Source of the DNA: Mycobacterium neglectum
GTDB lineage: Bacteria; Actinomycetota; Actinomycetes; Mycobacteriales; Mycobacteriaceae
Length of the DNA: 64,000 nt
Reading direction: 5' to 3'
Assembly: GCF_002591975.1 (NCBI RefSeq)
Contig: NZ_NVQE01000014.1
Coordinates: 1-64,000 of the forward strand
Under the pieces are notes generated by a model. It made no database searches. It was not told where the DNA came from and worked only from the letters and a program-made list of their open reading frames with translations. Shown piece after piece: positions 54,350-64,000 of this stretch (position 1 is the stretch's first letter; each line of letters starts with the position of its first letter). The translations under genes and the position numbers were made by a program.

Positions 54350-55138
54350 TCAGAACCAGGCGGACCAGAACCGTGTCAGGTTGAAACCGGCACCGATCAA
54401 CCCGCTGTTCACCCCCGACAGGTCGAAGAACCAGCCGACGAGCGCAAAGAAGTACTGGTTCAGCGGCGTTGCGATCAATAGCAACAAGAAAACGAAAAAG
54501 GCCCACGGCTTGGCGGGCTCGAGCGCGCGCTGCGTCTCCGGGCTCAGGTGCGGCTCCAGTGCGCCGTAGCCGTCCAGTCCCGGAATTGGCAGCAGGTTGA
54601 GCACCGCGCCGGTGATCTGCAGGAATCCCAGAAAAGCCACTCCGGCCCAGAACACCAGGTGCTCAGGGTCGTAGAACAGCCGCGTTGTCACCAGTAACAG
54701 CACCGCGAGCAGCACGTTCATCGTCGGTCCTGCGAGGCTGACGATCGACTTCTGTCGCACGGTCATGAACGAGGTGCGCACCCACACCGCGCCCCCGGGT
54801 AAGCCGATGCCACCCAACAGGGTGATCAGAACGGGCAAGCCCAGCGACAGCATCGGGTTGGTGTATTTGAACGGGTTGAGCGTGAGGTAGCCGCGCACTG
54901 CGATGTCATGGTCGCCGAACCGCCAGGCGGTGAATGCGTGCCCGAATTCGTGCAGGCTCAGCGACACGATCCAGCCGGCGATGACGAAGATGAACACGCC
55001 GGCGTAGGCGAGCGGTGCGCGAAACTCAGCGACCGATATCCAGGCCAGCCAGCCGCCGACGGCGGTCAGCGCGATGATCGCCAGGAAGACGGGGCTGGGG
55101 CGCACCGAGGCCTGCGGGTGCAGCGGACGGACGTTCAC
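54350..55138 (-). CDS. M50 site-2-protease-like membrane metalloprotease (Rv0359-like)
   Basis: 262 aa, about six helices. Zinc motif HEFGH at ~63-67 and the third ligand in PIPGLDGYG near residue 190 define a short site-2 protease without PDZ domain. Matches Rv0359. The substrate is unknown; short S2P proteins cut membrane-bound regulators. The GTG at 55138 is six bases after TAGCGT (55145-55150), whose first three bases are the stop codon of the upstream gene, so it has both an operon and a private promoter. Confidence 0.86.
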   Translation of the reverse strand: MNVRPLHPQASVRPSPVFLAIIALTAVGGWLAWISVAEFRAPLAYAGVFIFVIAGWIVSLSLHEFGHAFTAWRFGDHDIAVRGYLTLNPFKYTNPMLSLGLPVLITLLGGIGLPGGAVWVRTSFMTVRQKSIVSLAGPTMNVLLAVLLLVTTRLFYDPEHLVFWAGVAFLGFLQITGAVLNLLPIPGLDGYGALEPHLSPETQRALEPAKPWAFFVFLLLLIATPLNQYFFALVGWFFDLSGVNSGLIGAGFNLTRFWSAWF

Positions 55139-55147
55139 GGTTTGACG

Positions 55148-55738
55148 CTACCGAACCGATAGCCAGCCCTGCGTGTGTCGATAGAACGTCGACCTGCGGA
55201 CGGGGCGTGGCCCCGGTACCCCGTCCCGGACCACGAGCGCGGCGTCGGTGCCCAGCTGCGCGGCGCGCCCTGCGACCCAACGTTTCGGCCGCATACGCGA
55301 CGACAACGCGGCGGCCCTCAGGCCCGGCATCGTCTCGGTCGGTTCGATCCGCACACCGGTCACCTCGCCGCCGAACAGCGCGATGTCGTCGACGGTGACC
55401 TCGCCGCGGACGGTGGCGGCGTCTTCGTCGGGTGGCAGCCAGTACGCGGCCTTGGTGATCACGGCCCCGGTCTCGTCCCTGATCAGCGGGATCCGGGTGG
55501 CGACGCCGGTGCGCGCGCGCCTGGCGTGCCACGGCCACCGCACGTGCGCGACCTCCACGTCCAGCCGGTCGGCGCGTAGCAATCGCGTCAGCACGGAGCC
55601 CAGGTCAGCGTGCGAACCGACCACGACAACGCGGCGATATTCGGTGACCGCGTCTGCGGTGATCGTGGCCAACGCCCGCAGCGATCGCGGCATTTGCCTA
55701 CTGTCGAACAGCAACACCACTACGTCAGCTGCGGCCAA
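55148..55738 (-). CDS. Conserved hypothetical protein (Rv0358-like)
   Basis: 196 aa from a TTG with GAGGAG five bases upstream. A beta-alpha start (VVVLLFDSRQMPRSLRALAT, EYRRVVVVGSHADLGSVLTR) resembles a nucleotide-binding or lipid-kinase fold, followed by a beta domain (AVITKAAYWLPPDEDAATVR). A basic stretch (SRMRPKRWVAGRAAQ) precedes the C-terminus. It matches Rv0358, which is always near the M50 protease gene, so they may act together. Function unknown. Confidence 0.72.
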   Translation of the reverse strand: MAAADVVVLLFDSRQMPRSLRALATITADAVTEYRRVVVVGSHADLGSVLTRLLRADRLDVEVAHVRWPWHARRARTGVATRIPLIRDETGAVITKAAYWLPPDEDAATVRGEVTVDDIALFGGEVTGVRIEPTETMPGLRAAALSSRMRPKRWVAGRAAQLGTDAALVVRDGVPGPRPVRRSTFYRHTQGWLSVR

Positions 55739-55766
55739 AGCGGCTCCTCGGGGTCTGCTGGGATAG

Positions 55767-57745
<1,979 letters not shown>

Positions 57746-57763
57746 AGGTGTCACGATGGCGGC

Positions 57764-58408
57764 GTGACCTCCCAACCGATCGACCGTCAGCTGCACGTGT
57801 TGTCGACCCCGCGGGCGGCCGCCTTCGCCGGGGTGTTGTTCGCGCTGTTGTTCGGCACCGCACTGGTGATGATCCGCATTTCCCTCCCCGAGGGTGCCGA
57901 ACCCGGCTCGCAGTGGGCGGACGGTGGCCACGGCATCAGGACATCGGCGGTTCTGATTCCGTTCGCGGGCATCGCCTTCCTCTGGTTCATCGGCGTGGTT
58001 CGCGACGGCTTCGGCGGCTTCGAGGACAAGTTCTTCTCATCGGTTTTCATCGGCAGCGGATTGCTTTTTCTGGCAATGATTTTCGTCTCATCAGCGGTGG
58101 GCGTGGCGCTAACCCACAGCGGGCTCGAGGACGCGGTGTTCGGGCAGGCGCTATTGCTGGCACTGAGTAAGACCTATGCGCTGCGGATGGCGGCGGTCTT
58201 CATGATCTCGCTGGCCACCATCTGGCTGAAGACCGGCCTGATGCCGAAGTGGCTGGTCGTCGTCACTTATCTTGTCGCCGTTGGGCTCATCGTGTCCGCC
58301 GACCTCACCATGTGGTTGACGATGGCTTTTCCCACCTGGGTGCTGGTCGTCAGTCTGCTGTTGCTGAGCCGGGCGGGAGTCATCGACCTCAAACGCGACG
58401 GGCCCTAG
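57764..58408 (+). CDS. Polytopic membrane protein of unknown function
   Basis: 214 aa with about six helices (AFAGVLFALLFGTALVMIRI, IPFAGIAFLWFIGVVRDGFG, GLLFLAMIFVSSAVGVALTH, and so on). The first outside loop (PEGAEPGSQWADGGHGIRTS) is polar. No known family was recognised. The GTG start has AGAGGTG upstream, and it follows the thioesterase gene by 18 bases, so it probably belongs to the purA transcript. Its stop shares CTAG with the ferredoxin gene. Confidence 0.75.
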   Translation: MTSQPIDRQLHVLSTPRAAAFAGVLFALLFGTALVMIRISLPEGAEPGSQWADGGHGIRTSAVLIPFAGIAFLWFIGVVRDGFGGFEDKFFSSVFIGSGLLFLAMIFVSSAVGVALTHSGLEDAVFGQALLLALSKTYALRMAAVFMISLATIWLKTGLMPKWLVVVTYLVAVGLIVSADLTMWLTMAFPTWVLVVSLLLLSRAGVIDLKRDGP

Positions 58409-58596
58409 TCAGACAATCGCAGGGCCTGTGAGGGGCAGAGCTTGACGGCCTCGCGGGCACGGTCCAGTTCGTCTTCTGGAATCTCGTCGACGAGAACCAC
58501 CACGATGCCGTCGTCGTCCTGATCGAAAACGGCGTCGGCAGCCATCACGCAGTTGCCCGCCTGAATGCACACGTCGCGATCGGCAAGCGCTTTCAT
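58405..58596 (-). CDS. Small [3Fe-4S]-type ferredoxin, P450 partner
   Basis: 63 aa. Cys residues in RDVCIQAGNCVM and VKLCPSQAL give three ligands, with Ala in place of the middle Cys of the CxxCxxC pattern, as in P450-linked [3Fe-4S] ferredoxins of mycobacteria. It should pass electrons to the cytochrome P450 encoded directly upstream. The ATG at 58596 overlaps the P450 stop (ATGA); an earlier in-frame ATG at 58605 is possible. Confidence 0.9.
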   Translation of the reverse strand: MKALADRDVCIQAGNCVMAADAVFDQDDDGIVVVLVDEIPEDELDRAREAVKLCPSQALRLSD

Positions 58597-59816
58597 GTCG
58601 TCCATCCCACCTGTAATGATTTCAGGCCGTAGATGAAATGAAACGACCTGAACTGCACGTCGCCGAAGTCCTCGGCGAGCGCCAGGGTGGGGAAGCGGCG
58701 CAGGAGCGCGGGGAACGCGATCCGCATCTCCATCCGCGCCAGCGGGGCGCCGAGGCAGTGGTGGACGCCGTGGCCGAACGCCAGATGTCCGGCTGCACCG
58801 CGACCGATGTCGAATGCCTCCGGCGAGGCGATGAAGTCCGGGTCTCGGTTGCCCGACGGCAGCGACACGAAGACGAGTTCACCCGCTGGAATCGTGACGC
58901 CGGCGACCTGCACTTCGGTGGTGGTGAACCGTGGGATTGCGCTGTGCACGATCGACAGCCAGCGCATCAGTTCTTCGACGGCGGGCCCGACGGCGTCGGG
59001 ATTGTCACGGACCGCCGCGAGTTGCTCAGGGTGTCGCAGTAGGGCCAACGTGCCCAGGCCCAGCATGTTCGACGTGGTCTCGTGTCCGGCGATCAACAGC
59101 AGGCCCGCGATGCCGACGAGCTCGTCGTCGGTGAGCTCGTCGCCGTGTTGGCGGACCAGCATGCCGAGGATGTCGTCGCCCGGCGCTCGACGTGCGCGCT
59201 GCACCAACGAATGCATGTAGGCGCGACCTTGCAGCTGCAGGTCGATGCGTTCGGCAATCGGGATGGACAGATCCAGCTGGCGTGCGCTGCGCCGCTGGAA
59301 GTCGTCGCGGTCGTCGTAAGGCACCCCGAGCAGCTCACAGATCACCAGCGAGGGAATCGGGAGGGCGAAGCTGTCCACCAGATCGACGGGCGGCCCGGCA
59401 CTTTCCATCGCATCGAGGTGCTGATCGACGATCTCGGCGATGCGCGGCTCCAACCGCTTCATCCGGCGGATGGTGAACTCCGGTGTGAGCATGCGACGCA
59501 GCCGCTGATGCTCCGGCGGGTCGAGTCCGAGCAGATTGCCCGCCCGCGCACTCGCCAGTTCCTCGTCGGAAAGGACCGGAGCCCCGGGCATGATGAACCC
59601 TGGCGGGCGCATGTTGGAGAACCGCTCGTGGTCGGAAAGCACGGCCCTGACGTCCTCGTACCTGGTGACGAGATACACCGTCATACCGAAAGAGTTGGTC
59701 GCGGTGCGGACCCCTGCGGCCTCACGGATCTCCCGTAGCTCCGGAGTCGGGTCGAACGTGTTGCGCCGCATGTGCAGCGGCAACTGCGGGGCCTGGGTTC
59801 CGGAGGTGCCGGTCAT
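58593..59816 (-). CDS. Cytochrome P450
   Basis: 407 aa. I-helix motif AGHETTSN (~241-248), ExxR in VEELMRWL (~280), heme-binding FGHGVHHCLGAPLAR with the axial Cys near residue 352. No membrane anchor, as usual for bacterial P450s. It should hydroxylate a small molecule using electrons from the coupled ferredoxin. It is the third gene of a minus-strand group after an MMPL transporter and an alpha/beta hydrolase, so a shared substrate is likely. The CYP family cannot be assigned by eye. Confidence 0.93.
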   Translation of the reverse strand: MTGTSGTQAPQLPLHMRRNTFDPTPELREIREAAGVRTATNSFGMTVYLVTRYEDVRAVLSDHERFSNMRPPGFIMPGAPVLSDEELASARAGNLLGLDPPEHQRLRRMLTPEFTIRRMKRLEPRIAEIVDQHLDAMESAGPPVDLVDSFALPIPSLVICELLGVPYDDRDDFQRRSARQLDLSIPIAERIDLQLQGRAYMHSLVQRARRAPGDDILGMLVRQHGDELTDDELVGIAGLLLIAGHETTSNMLGLGTLALLRHPEQLAAVRDNPDAVGPAVEELMRWLSIVHSAIPRFTTTEVQVAGVTIPAGELVFVSLPSGNRDPDFIASPEAFDIGRGAAGHLAFGHGVHHCLGAPLARMEMRIAFPALLRRFPTLALAEDFGDVQFRSFHFIYGLKSLQVGWTT

Positions 59817-59825
59817 CTTTCGACG

Positions 59826-60632
59826 CTACCCGTGAAAGACGAAGTCCTCGATCAGCTTGTTGACCAGCGACGGGTTCTCCAGCCCGGCAAGGTGTGCGAC
59901 CCCGTCCAGCACGGCCAACTGTGCACCCGGGATGGCCTCGGCCATTGCGGCCGTCTCCTGCAGGCCGAACGTCGCATCCTCGGCGCCGGCCACCACCAGA
60001 ACCGGTGTCGGAATTTTCGCGAAGAGCGAACGTTGGTCCGGTCGGAGGGGCACGACGCTGCGCACCGCCCAGGATCCGGACGAGATGTCGACCGCTTGCA
60101 CGGCGTCCCGCACGTAGGTGACGACGTCGGGACGGGTTGCGAACGTCGTCGGTCCGAGGAACGCCTTGAGTACCGACCGGGTCAGCGGCGGTCGGACTCC
60201 GCCGAGGAGCTTGGCCATGCGCAGCAGGAACCCGTACTCCAGCCTCTGGCGCGCGCCCGCAGCCGACCCGGTGCAGTTCATCAGTACCGCGTGGCCGATG
60301 CGGTCGGGATACGTCGCGGCGAAGGTGCCGCCGATCATCCCGCCCCATGAGTTGCCGACGAAGTGTGTGCGCTGCAGCCCCAGGCTGTCGATGATGTCGA
60401 CGATGACGCGGGCGCAGTCGTCGAACGTGAAGGGGGCCGTGAGCTTTTCGCTGCCGCCGTGGCCGGGCGGGTCCACGAGGATGACCCGCTGCGTCGCGCC
60501 GAAGTGATCGGCTGCGGCGGACCACATGTCGCCCGTCATCAGCAGGCTCGGCCAGAACATGATGGCCGGCCCGGTTCCGCTAGTGCGGATCCGCACCTTC
60601 CCGAGCACGGTGTCGACCGCCTGTTCCTCCAC
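59826..60632 (-). CDS. Alpha/beta hydrolase
   Basis: 268 aa from a GTG inside the 3' end of the MMPL gene (53-base overlap). Nucleophile motif VGNSWGGMIG (Ser ~99), acid in VVAGAEDATFG and His in GVAHLAGLEN form the triad; VILVDPPGHGGSEK precedes them. It resembles ester or C-C bond hydrolases of aromatic or lactone breakdown. Ten bases separate its stop from the P450 start, indicating one transcript. Confidence 0.88.
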   Translation of the reverse strand: MEEQAVDTVLGKVRIRTSGTGPAIMFWPSLLMTGDMWSAAADHFGATQRVILVDPPGHGGSEKLTAPFTFDDCARVIVDIIDSLGLQRTHFVGNSWGGMIGGTFAATYPDRIGHAVLMNCTGSAAGARQRLEYGFLLRMAKLLGGVRPPLTRSVLKAFLGPTTFATRPDVVTYVRDAVQAVDISSGSWAVRSVVPLRPDQRSLFAKIPTPVLVVAGAEDATFGLQETAAMAEAIPGAQLAVLDGVAHLAGLENPSLVNKLIEDFVFHG

Positions 60633-62625
60633 CTGGTGAACGGTAGTCGTCGGTTCTGAGAGCGGGCCACCAGATCGCTGGGCCGATCAGCGTGAACAGC
60701 GCTGAAATGATCACCGTCCGCACGACGAAGGTGTCCAGCAGGATGCCGAGGCCGACGATGATGCCCACCTGGGTGAGGACGATCAGCGGAAGCACGCCAA
60801 GGACGCAGAACACCGCGGCCAGCACGATGCCTGCACTGGTGATGACGGCGCCCGTCGCCGAGACGGCGCGGACGATCCCGTCGCGGGTCCCGTGATCCGG
60901 GGTCTCCTCGCGGGCGCGGGTGACCAGGAAGATCGTGTAATCCACCCCGAGCGCCACCAGGAACAGGAATGCGAACAGCGGGGCGGTGTTGTCCAATGCC
61001 GGGAAGCCGAACAGGTGCACGCTGGCCCAGCCGCCGAGCCCAAGCGCCGCCAGCGCGCTGAGCACCGTCACCGCGACCAGGACCAGCGGGGCCAGCGCCG
61101 ATCGCAGCAGAATGTAGAGAACCGCGAGCACCACGACCAGAATCGCGGGGATCACGACGAGCCGGTCCCGTTCGGCGGCCGCGCCGGCATCGCGCGCCGA
61201 CGCATCGGACCCACCGACCAAGGCGCCCGGATCTACGGAATGCACCGAATCGCGCAGGGCGTCAATGGTTTCAAATGCCTCTTCGGACGCGGGTTCGGCG
61301 TTGAGCACGACCGACCACTTCGACAGGCCGCCGGGGCTCTGCCCTGCGGGTGTGGCGGATAGGACGCCGGGGGTGTCGGTGATCGCCTTTTGGATGTCGG
61401 CGGCACGATTGGTCGGCGCGATGACTTGCGTCGGATCGGTGAGTCCGCTCGGGAAGTGCTTGGCCAAAGTCTCGTAGCCGCTGACGGATTCGGCCTGCAC
61501 GCGGAACTGTTCGGTCTGCGATAGGCCGACGGGTGTGGAAAGCAAGCCGGTGCACAGCAGCGCCAGTCCTGCGATGGACACGATCGCGACTCGGCCGGGC
61601 CGTCGCGCCACCGACTCGGCGATCCTGTGCCAGATTCCGCTGTCGGTAAGGGGTTTCGCGCCCGCCCGCGGGATGAAGGGCCAGAACAATCGCTTGCCGA
61701 ACAAGGCGAGCAGCGGCGGCAGTACCAGTAGAACGAACACCGCGGCAACGACAAGACCCGCGGCGGCCTGCACACCTAGACTGCGCACGCTCGGCGACGA
61801 CGCGAAGAGCAGTGTCAGTAGCGCCAGCACCACCGTCGCATTGCTCGCGAGGATCGCGGGCCCGGCCCGTCGCACCGCGATGTCCAGTGCATCGCGCGCG
61901 TTGTCGTTTCGGCCCAACTCCTCCCGGTAGCGGGAGATCAGCAGCAATGCGTAGTTGGTACCGGCGCCGAATACCAGCACGCTGGTGATACCGGACGTCG
62001 AGCCGTCGGGATTCATCCCGAGCCCGCCGGCGACCGCGGTACCCACCACGGCGGCCACCCGGTCGGCGAACCCGATGACTGCCAGCGGCACCAGCCAAAG
62101 CACCGGGGACCGGTAGGTGGCGATCAGTAGCAGCGCCACCACCGCGGCGGTGACCGCGAGCAGCGTGATGTTGGCTCCCGAGAACGAGTTCGCGATATCG
62201 GCGCCGAATGCGGGCCCGCCGGTGACCTCTGTTCGCAGATCGCCGGGCAGCCCCGCGGGTGCCGTCTTCCGAAGCTCCTTGACGGCATCGTTGAGCGCGA
62301 ACCCGGTGAGGTCGGCGTTCAAGGGCACCACCGTCAGCGCGGCTTCACCATCCTCGGACACCTGCGCGCGCCACTTCTTTTCGATGGCGGAGAGATCGGC
62401 GGGGTTCAGGCGCGCGCCGTCGTCTCGGGTGATGACGATGATCGCCGGGACCTCGTCACCGCCGGGGAACTGGGCACGCAGTTCGGCGGCGCGCGCGGAT
62501 TCGGCAGTGTCGGGCACGGGAACCGGCGATCGCTGGCTTGAGTCGTCACCACCGAGAAGACCCATGAGGGCGCCCGACACTGCGACCACAAGCAATGCCA
62601 GAACCCATGACCAGCGGTGGGACAT
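60580..62625 (-). CDS. MMPL-family RND transporter
   Basis: 681 aa. Two membrane blocks, each preceded by an outside loop (residues ~25-150 and ~390-480), as in actinobacterial MMPL proteins. Conserved TM stretches are FGAGTNYALLLISRYREELG in block 1 and VALGVDYTIFLVTRAREETP in block 2, with the Asp-Tyr pair of proton-driven MmpL proteins seen only in the second. It should export a lipid or other hydrophobic compound. AGGAGC precedes the ATG at 62625. It is divergent from a MarR gene across an AT-rich palindrome. Confidence 0.9.
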   Translation of the reverse strand: MSHRWSWVLALLVVAVSGALMGLLGGDDSSQRSPVPVPDTAESARAAELRAQFPGGDEVPAIIVITRDDGARLNPADLSAIEKKWRAQVSEDGEAALTVVPLNADLTGFALNDAVKELRKTAPAGLPGDLRTEVTGGPAFGADIANSFSGANITLLAVTAAVVALLLIATYRSPVLWLVPLAVIGFADRVAAVVGTAVAGGLGMNPDGSTSGITSVLVFGAGTNYALLLISRYREELGRNDNARDALDIAVRRAGPAILASNATVVLALLTLLFASSPSVRSLGVQAAAGLVVAAVFVLLVLPPLLALFGKRLFWPFIPRAGAKPLTDSGIWHRIAESVARRPGRVAIVSIAGLALLCTGLLSTPVGLSQTEQFRVQAESVSGYETLAKHFPSGLTDPTQVIAPTNRAADIQKAITDTPGVLSATPAGQSPGGLSKWSVVLNAEPASEEAFETIDALRDSVHSVDPGALVGGSDASARDAGAAAERDRLVVIPAILVVVLAVLYILLRSALAPLVLVAVTVLSALAALGLGGWASVHLFGFPALDNTAPLFAFLFLVALGVDYTIFLVTRAREETPDHGTRDGIVRAVSATGAVITSAGIVLAAVFCVLGVLPLIVLTQVGIIVGLGILLDTFVVRTVIISALFTLIGPAIWWPALRTDDYRSPGGGTGGRHRAREGADPH

Positions 62626-62636
62626 GCTCCTAATAT

Positions 62637-62665
62637 TTCAGATACTTAACTATTAATCAAATGAA
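62637..62665. promoter_or_regulatory. Nested AT-rich palindrome, candidate MarR operator
   Basis: TTCA-N5-TTAA-CTA-TTAA-N5-TGAA is symmetrical about 62651 and lies between the divergent MMPL and MarR genes. It is an AT island in a GC-rich genome, immediately upstream of the MarR -10 box (62677-62682). Confidence 0.65.
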
Positions 62666-62688
62666 GATTCGCGGCCTATGCTTCCCCT

Positions 62689-63168
62689 GTGACCGACGAC
62701 CGCGACGCGCTGGAGTCGATGATCGCGGCCGACGTGCGGGCGATGAATGCCGAATCGGACCAGATCGGCAGGCACTTCGCGGGTCGGCACGATGTCGGGG
62801 CCAACGATTTTCGTGCCCTACTGCACATCATGGTCGCCGAATCCGCCGGAACTCCGTTGACCGCAGGCGAGCTCCGTAAACGGATGGGCATGTCCGGCGC
62901 GGCGATCACCTACCTCGTCGAGCGGATGATCGCCTCGGAGCACCTGCGCAGGGAGTCCGATCCCACCGACCGGCGCAAGGTGATCCTGCGCGTCGCCGAG
63001 CATGGAATGCACGTCGCACGAGGCTTTTTCACGCCACTGGCCGAGCAGACCCGCATCGCCATGGCGGGGTTGTCCGACGCTGACCTGCGCGCCGCGCACC
63101 GGACCTTCACCGCACTCATCGACGCGATGGACGCATTCCGCACCCAACTCGACGCTACGTCCGGTTGA
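62689..63168 (+). CDS. MarR-family transcriptional regulator
   Basis: 159 aa from a GTG six bases after TATGCT (62677-62682), a leaderless arrangement. Winged HTH of MarR type: FRALLHIMVAESAGTPLTAG, ELRKRMGMSGAAITYLVERM and wing RRESDPTDRRKVILRVAEHG. It is likely to repress itself and the divergent MMPL-hydrolase-P450-ferredoxin cluster through the palindrome between them. The ligand is unknown, perhaps the substrate of that cluster. Its end overlaps the antiporter gene by 14 bases. Confidence 0.88.
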   Translation: MTDDRDALESMIAADVRAMNAESDQIGRHFAGRHDVGANDFRALLHIMVAESAGTPLTAGELRKRMGMSGAAITYLVERMIASEHLRRESDPTDRRKVILRVAEHGMHVARGFFTPLAEQTRIAMAGLSDADLRAAHRTFTALIDAMDAFRTQLDATSG

Positions 63169-64000
63169 GCGTCGCCTCTTCGAGGTCGAGCCCGTGCAGC
63201 ATCGTACGCAACACCTCGTCGTTGATACGCCCCGCGTCACGTTCCTCGATGAACGTCTTACGTTCGGCGGCAAGCATTTCCAGTCGCAGTCGGCGAAACG
63301 CCGCTGCCGGGCTCTCACCGATCTCCTCGTCGGTGCGTCCCAACCGCTCCCACGCGCTGTTGAGGCGGCGCGTATTCCAGGTCCGCAGCACCTCGGCGGC
63401 GCGCTCCGGAGTGTCGGTGGTGTCCTGCGAGTCGGCCAGCAGCTCGTCGAGGCGGTCGGCCGCGGCGCGCGCCGCCCGGTCCTGTGCCTGAACCGCAGCG
63501 AGCCGATCCTGTTGGGGGTCGTCGCCCTGCACGTGCAGCAGCCGGATGACCCAGGGCAGGGTCAGACCGTGGAGTAGGAGCGTGCCGACCACGACGACGA
63601 ACGTGAGGAACACCAGGTGCGGCCGGCCCGGGAACGGATCCCCCGACAGGGTGACCAGCGGGACGCCCGCCGCGGCGGCCAGCGAGACCACCCCACGCAT
63701 GCCTGCCCATGCCACGACGAACACCTGAGCTGGGGGCGGTGTGGGTTCGCGTTCCCGGACGCGTCGGGACAGCAGGGGAGGCAGATACGCGAACATGAAG
63801 ACCCACGCGATCCTGACTCCGATCACGGTGGCGAACACCGCGGCGGACGACCAGATGAGTACCGACGCTCGGATGCCTTCCAGCTCACTGATGACCTCGG
63901 GCAGTTGCAATCCGATCAACAGGAACGCGAACGACTCCAGAGTCAGCACAACGGATTGCCACAGCGCGAAATCCTGCAAGCGCGTCGCGTAGCCGGCGTG
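63155..64000 (-). CDS. CPA1-type Na+/H+ antiporter, C-terminal part (start beyond window)
   Basis: At least 281 residues, running off the right edge without a start (AGYATRLQDFALWQSVVLTL). It contains the last helices of a NhaP-type antiporter (ESFAFLLIGLQLPEVISELE, VAWAGMRGVVSLAAAAGVPL, FLTFVVVVGTLLLHGLTLPW) and a cytoplasmic tail of ~120 residues rich in Arg, Glu and Ala (RAARAAADRLDELL). It probably exchanges Na+ or K+ for protons. Confidence 0.88.
   Translation of the reverse strand, partial: HAGYATRLQDFALWQSVVLTLESFAFLLIGLQLPEVISELEGIRASVLIWSSAAVFATVIGVRIAWVFMFAYLPPLLSRRVREREPTPPPAQVFVVAWAGMRGVVSLAAAAGVPLVTLSGDPFPGRPHLVFLTFVVVVGTLLLHGLTLPWVIRLLHVQGDDPQQDRLAAVQAQDRAARAAADRLDELLADSQDTTDTPERAAEVLRTWNTRRLNSAWERLGRTDEEIGESPAAAFRRLRLEMLAAERKTFIEERDAGRINDEVLRTMLHGLDLEEATLNRT

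Overview
The window is high-GC actinobacterial DNA from a mycobacterium, most likely a fast-growing Mycolicibacterium-type species. The evidence is the set of mycobacterial marker loci: an iniB-iniA-iniC operon, dnaK-grpE-dnaJ-hspR with HAIR/HspR boxes, clpB, ttfA, fba and purA, LpqJ-like and Sap/GAP-like envelope proteins, and several genes whose start codon sits 6-7 bases after a TANNNT -10 box, as expected of leaderless mycobacterial transcripts. Bases 3-18 match the end of the Tn5/Nextera mosaic end, so the left edge is a contig end carrying adapter sequence and the first gene is artificially cut.

Left third (1-22 kb): a cell-envelope stress locus. An IniR-like signalling ATPase is translationally coupled to a membrane-anchored Hsp70-like protein. 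Divergent from these is a small IniB-domain protein, followed by a strong terminator and then iniB, iniA and iniC (IniA and IniC are dynamin-like GTPases). CCCC(C)TAA boxes lie in threes before the IniB-domain gene and before iniB. Between iniC and lpqJ, which are adjacent in M. tuberculosis, lies about 7 kb of accessory minus-strand genes: two Thr-rich single-pass proteins, an F420 oxidoreductase, an RsiV/MPT64-like secreted protein fused to a gene scar, a surface-anchored acidic protein, a secreted C39-like cysteine peptidase, a tiny secreted protein and an orphan LuxR regulator. The heat-shock operon follows, with a SigH-like promoter and two HspR boxes.

Middle (22-48 kb): a metabolic and redox region with an epimerase, a deleted/frameshifted SnoaL gene, an alcohol dehydrogenase, a pentapeptide protein, a type-II flavohemoglobin-like protein, a TetR/membrane-protein pair, a multicopper oxidase fused to a propeller-like domain, and a molybdenum hydroxylase operon ending in a membrane ABM protein. 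clpB follows, again with SigH- and HspR-type sites, then the ttfA, lipoprotein and RNA methyltransferase group and a TetR-MFS pair.

Right (47-64 kb): a GH76 glycosidase coupled to an NhaA-thioredoxin fusion, a DedA protein, fba, Rv0361- and Rv0360c-like genes, a CDF metal exporter with a palindromic operator, an M50 protease with its Rv0358-like partner, purA with a hotdog thioesterase, a MarR-flanked MMPL/hydrolase/P450/ferredoxin cluster, and the start-truncated end of a CPA1 antiporter. The block from the flavohemoglobin gene to the Rv0356c-like gene runs in the opposite order to M. tuberculosis H37Rv as I remember that map. No rRNA, tRNA, CRISPR array, insertion sequence or phage gene was recognised.
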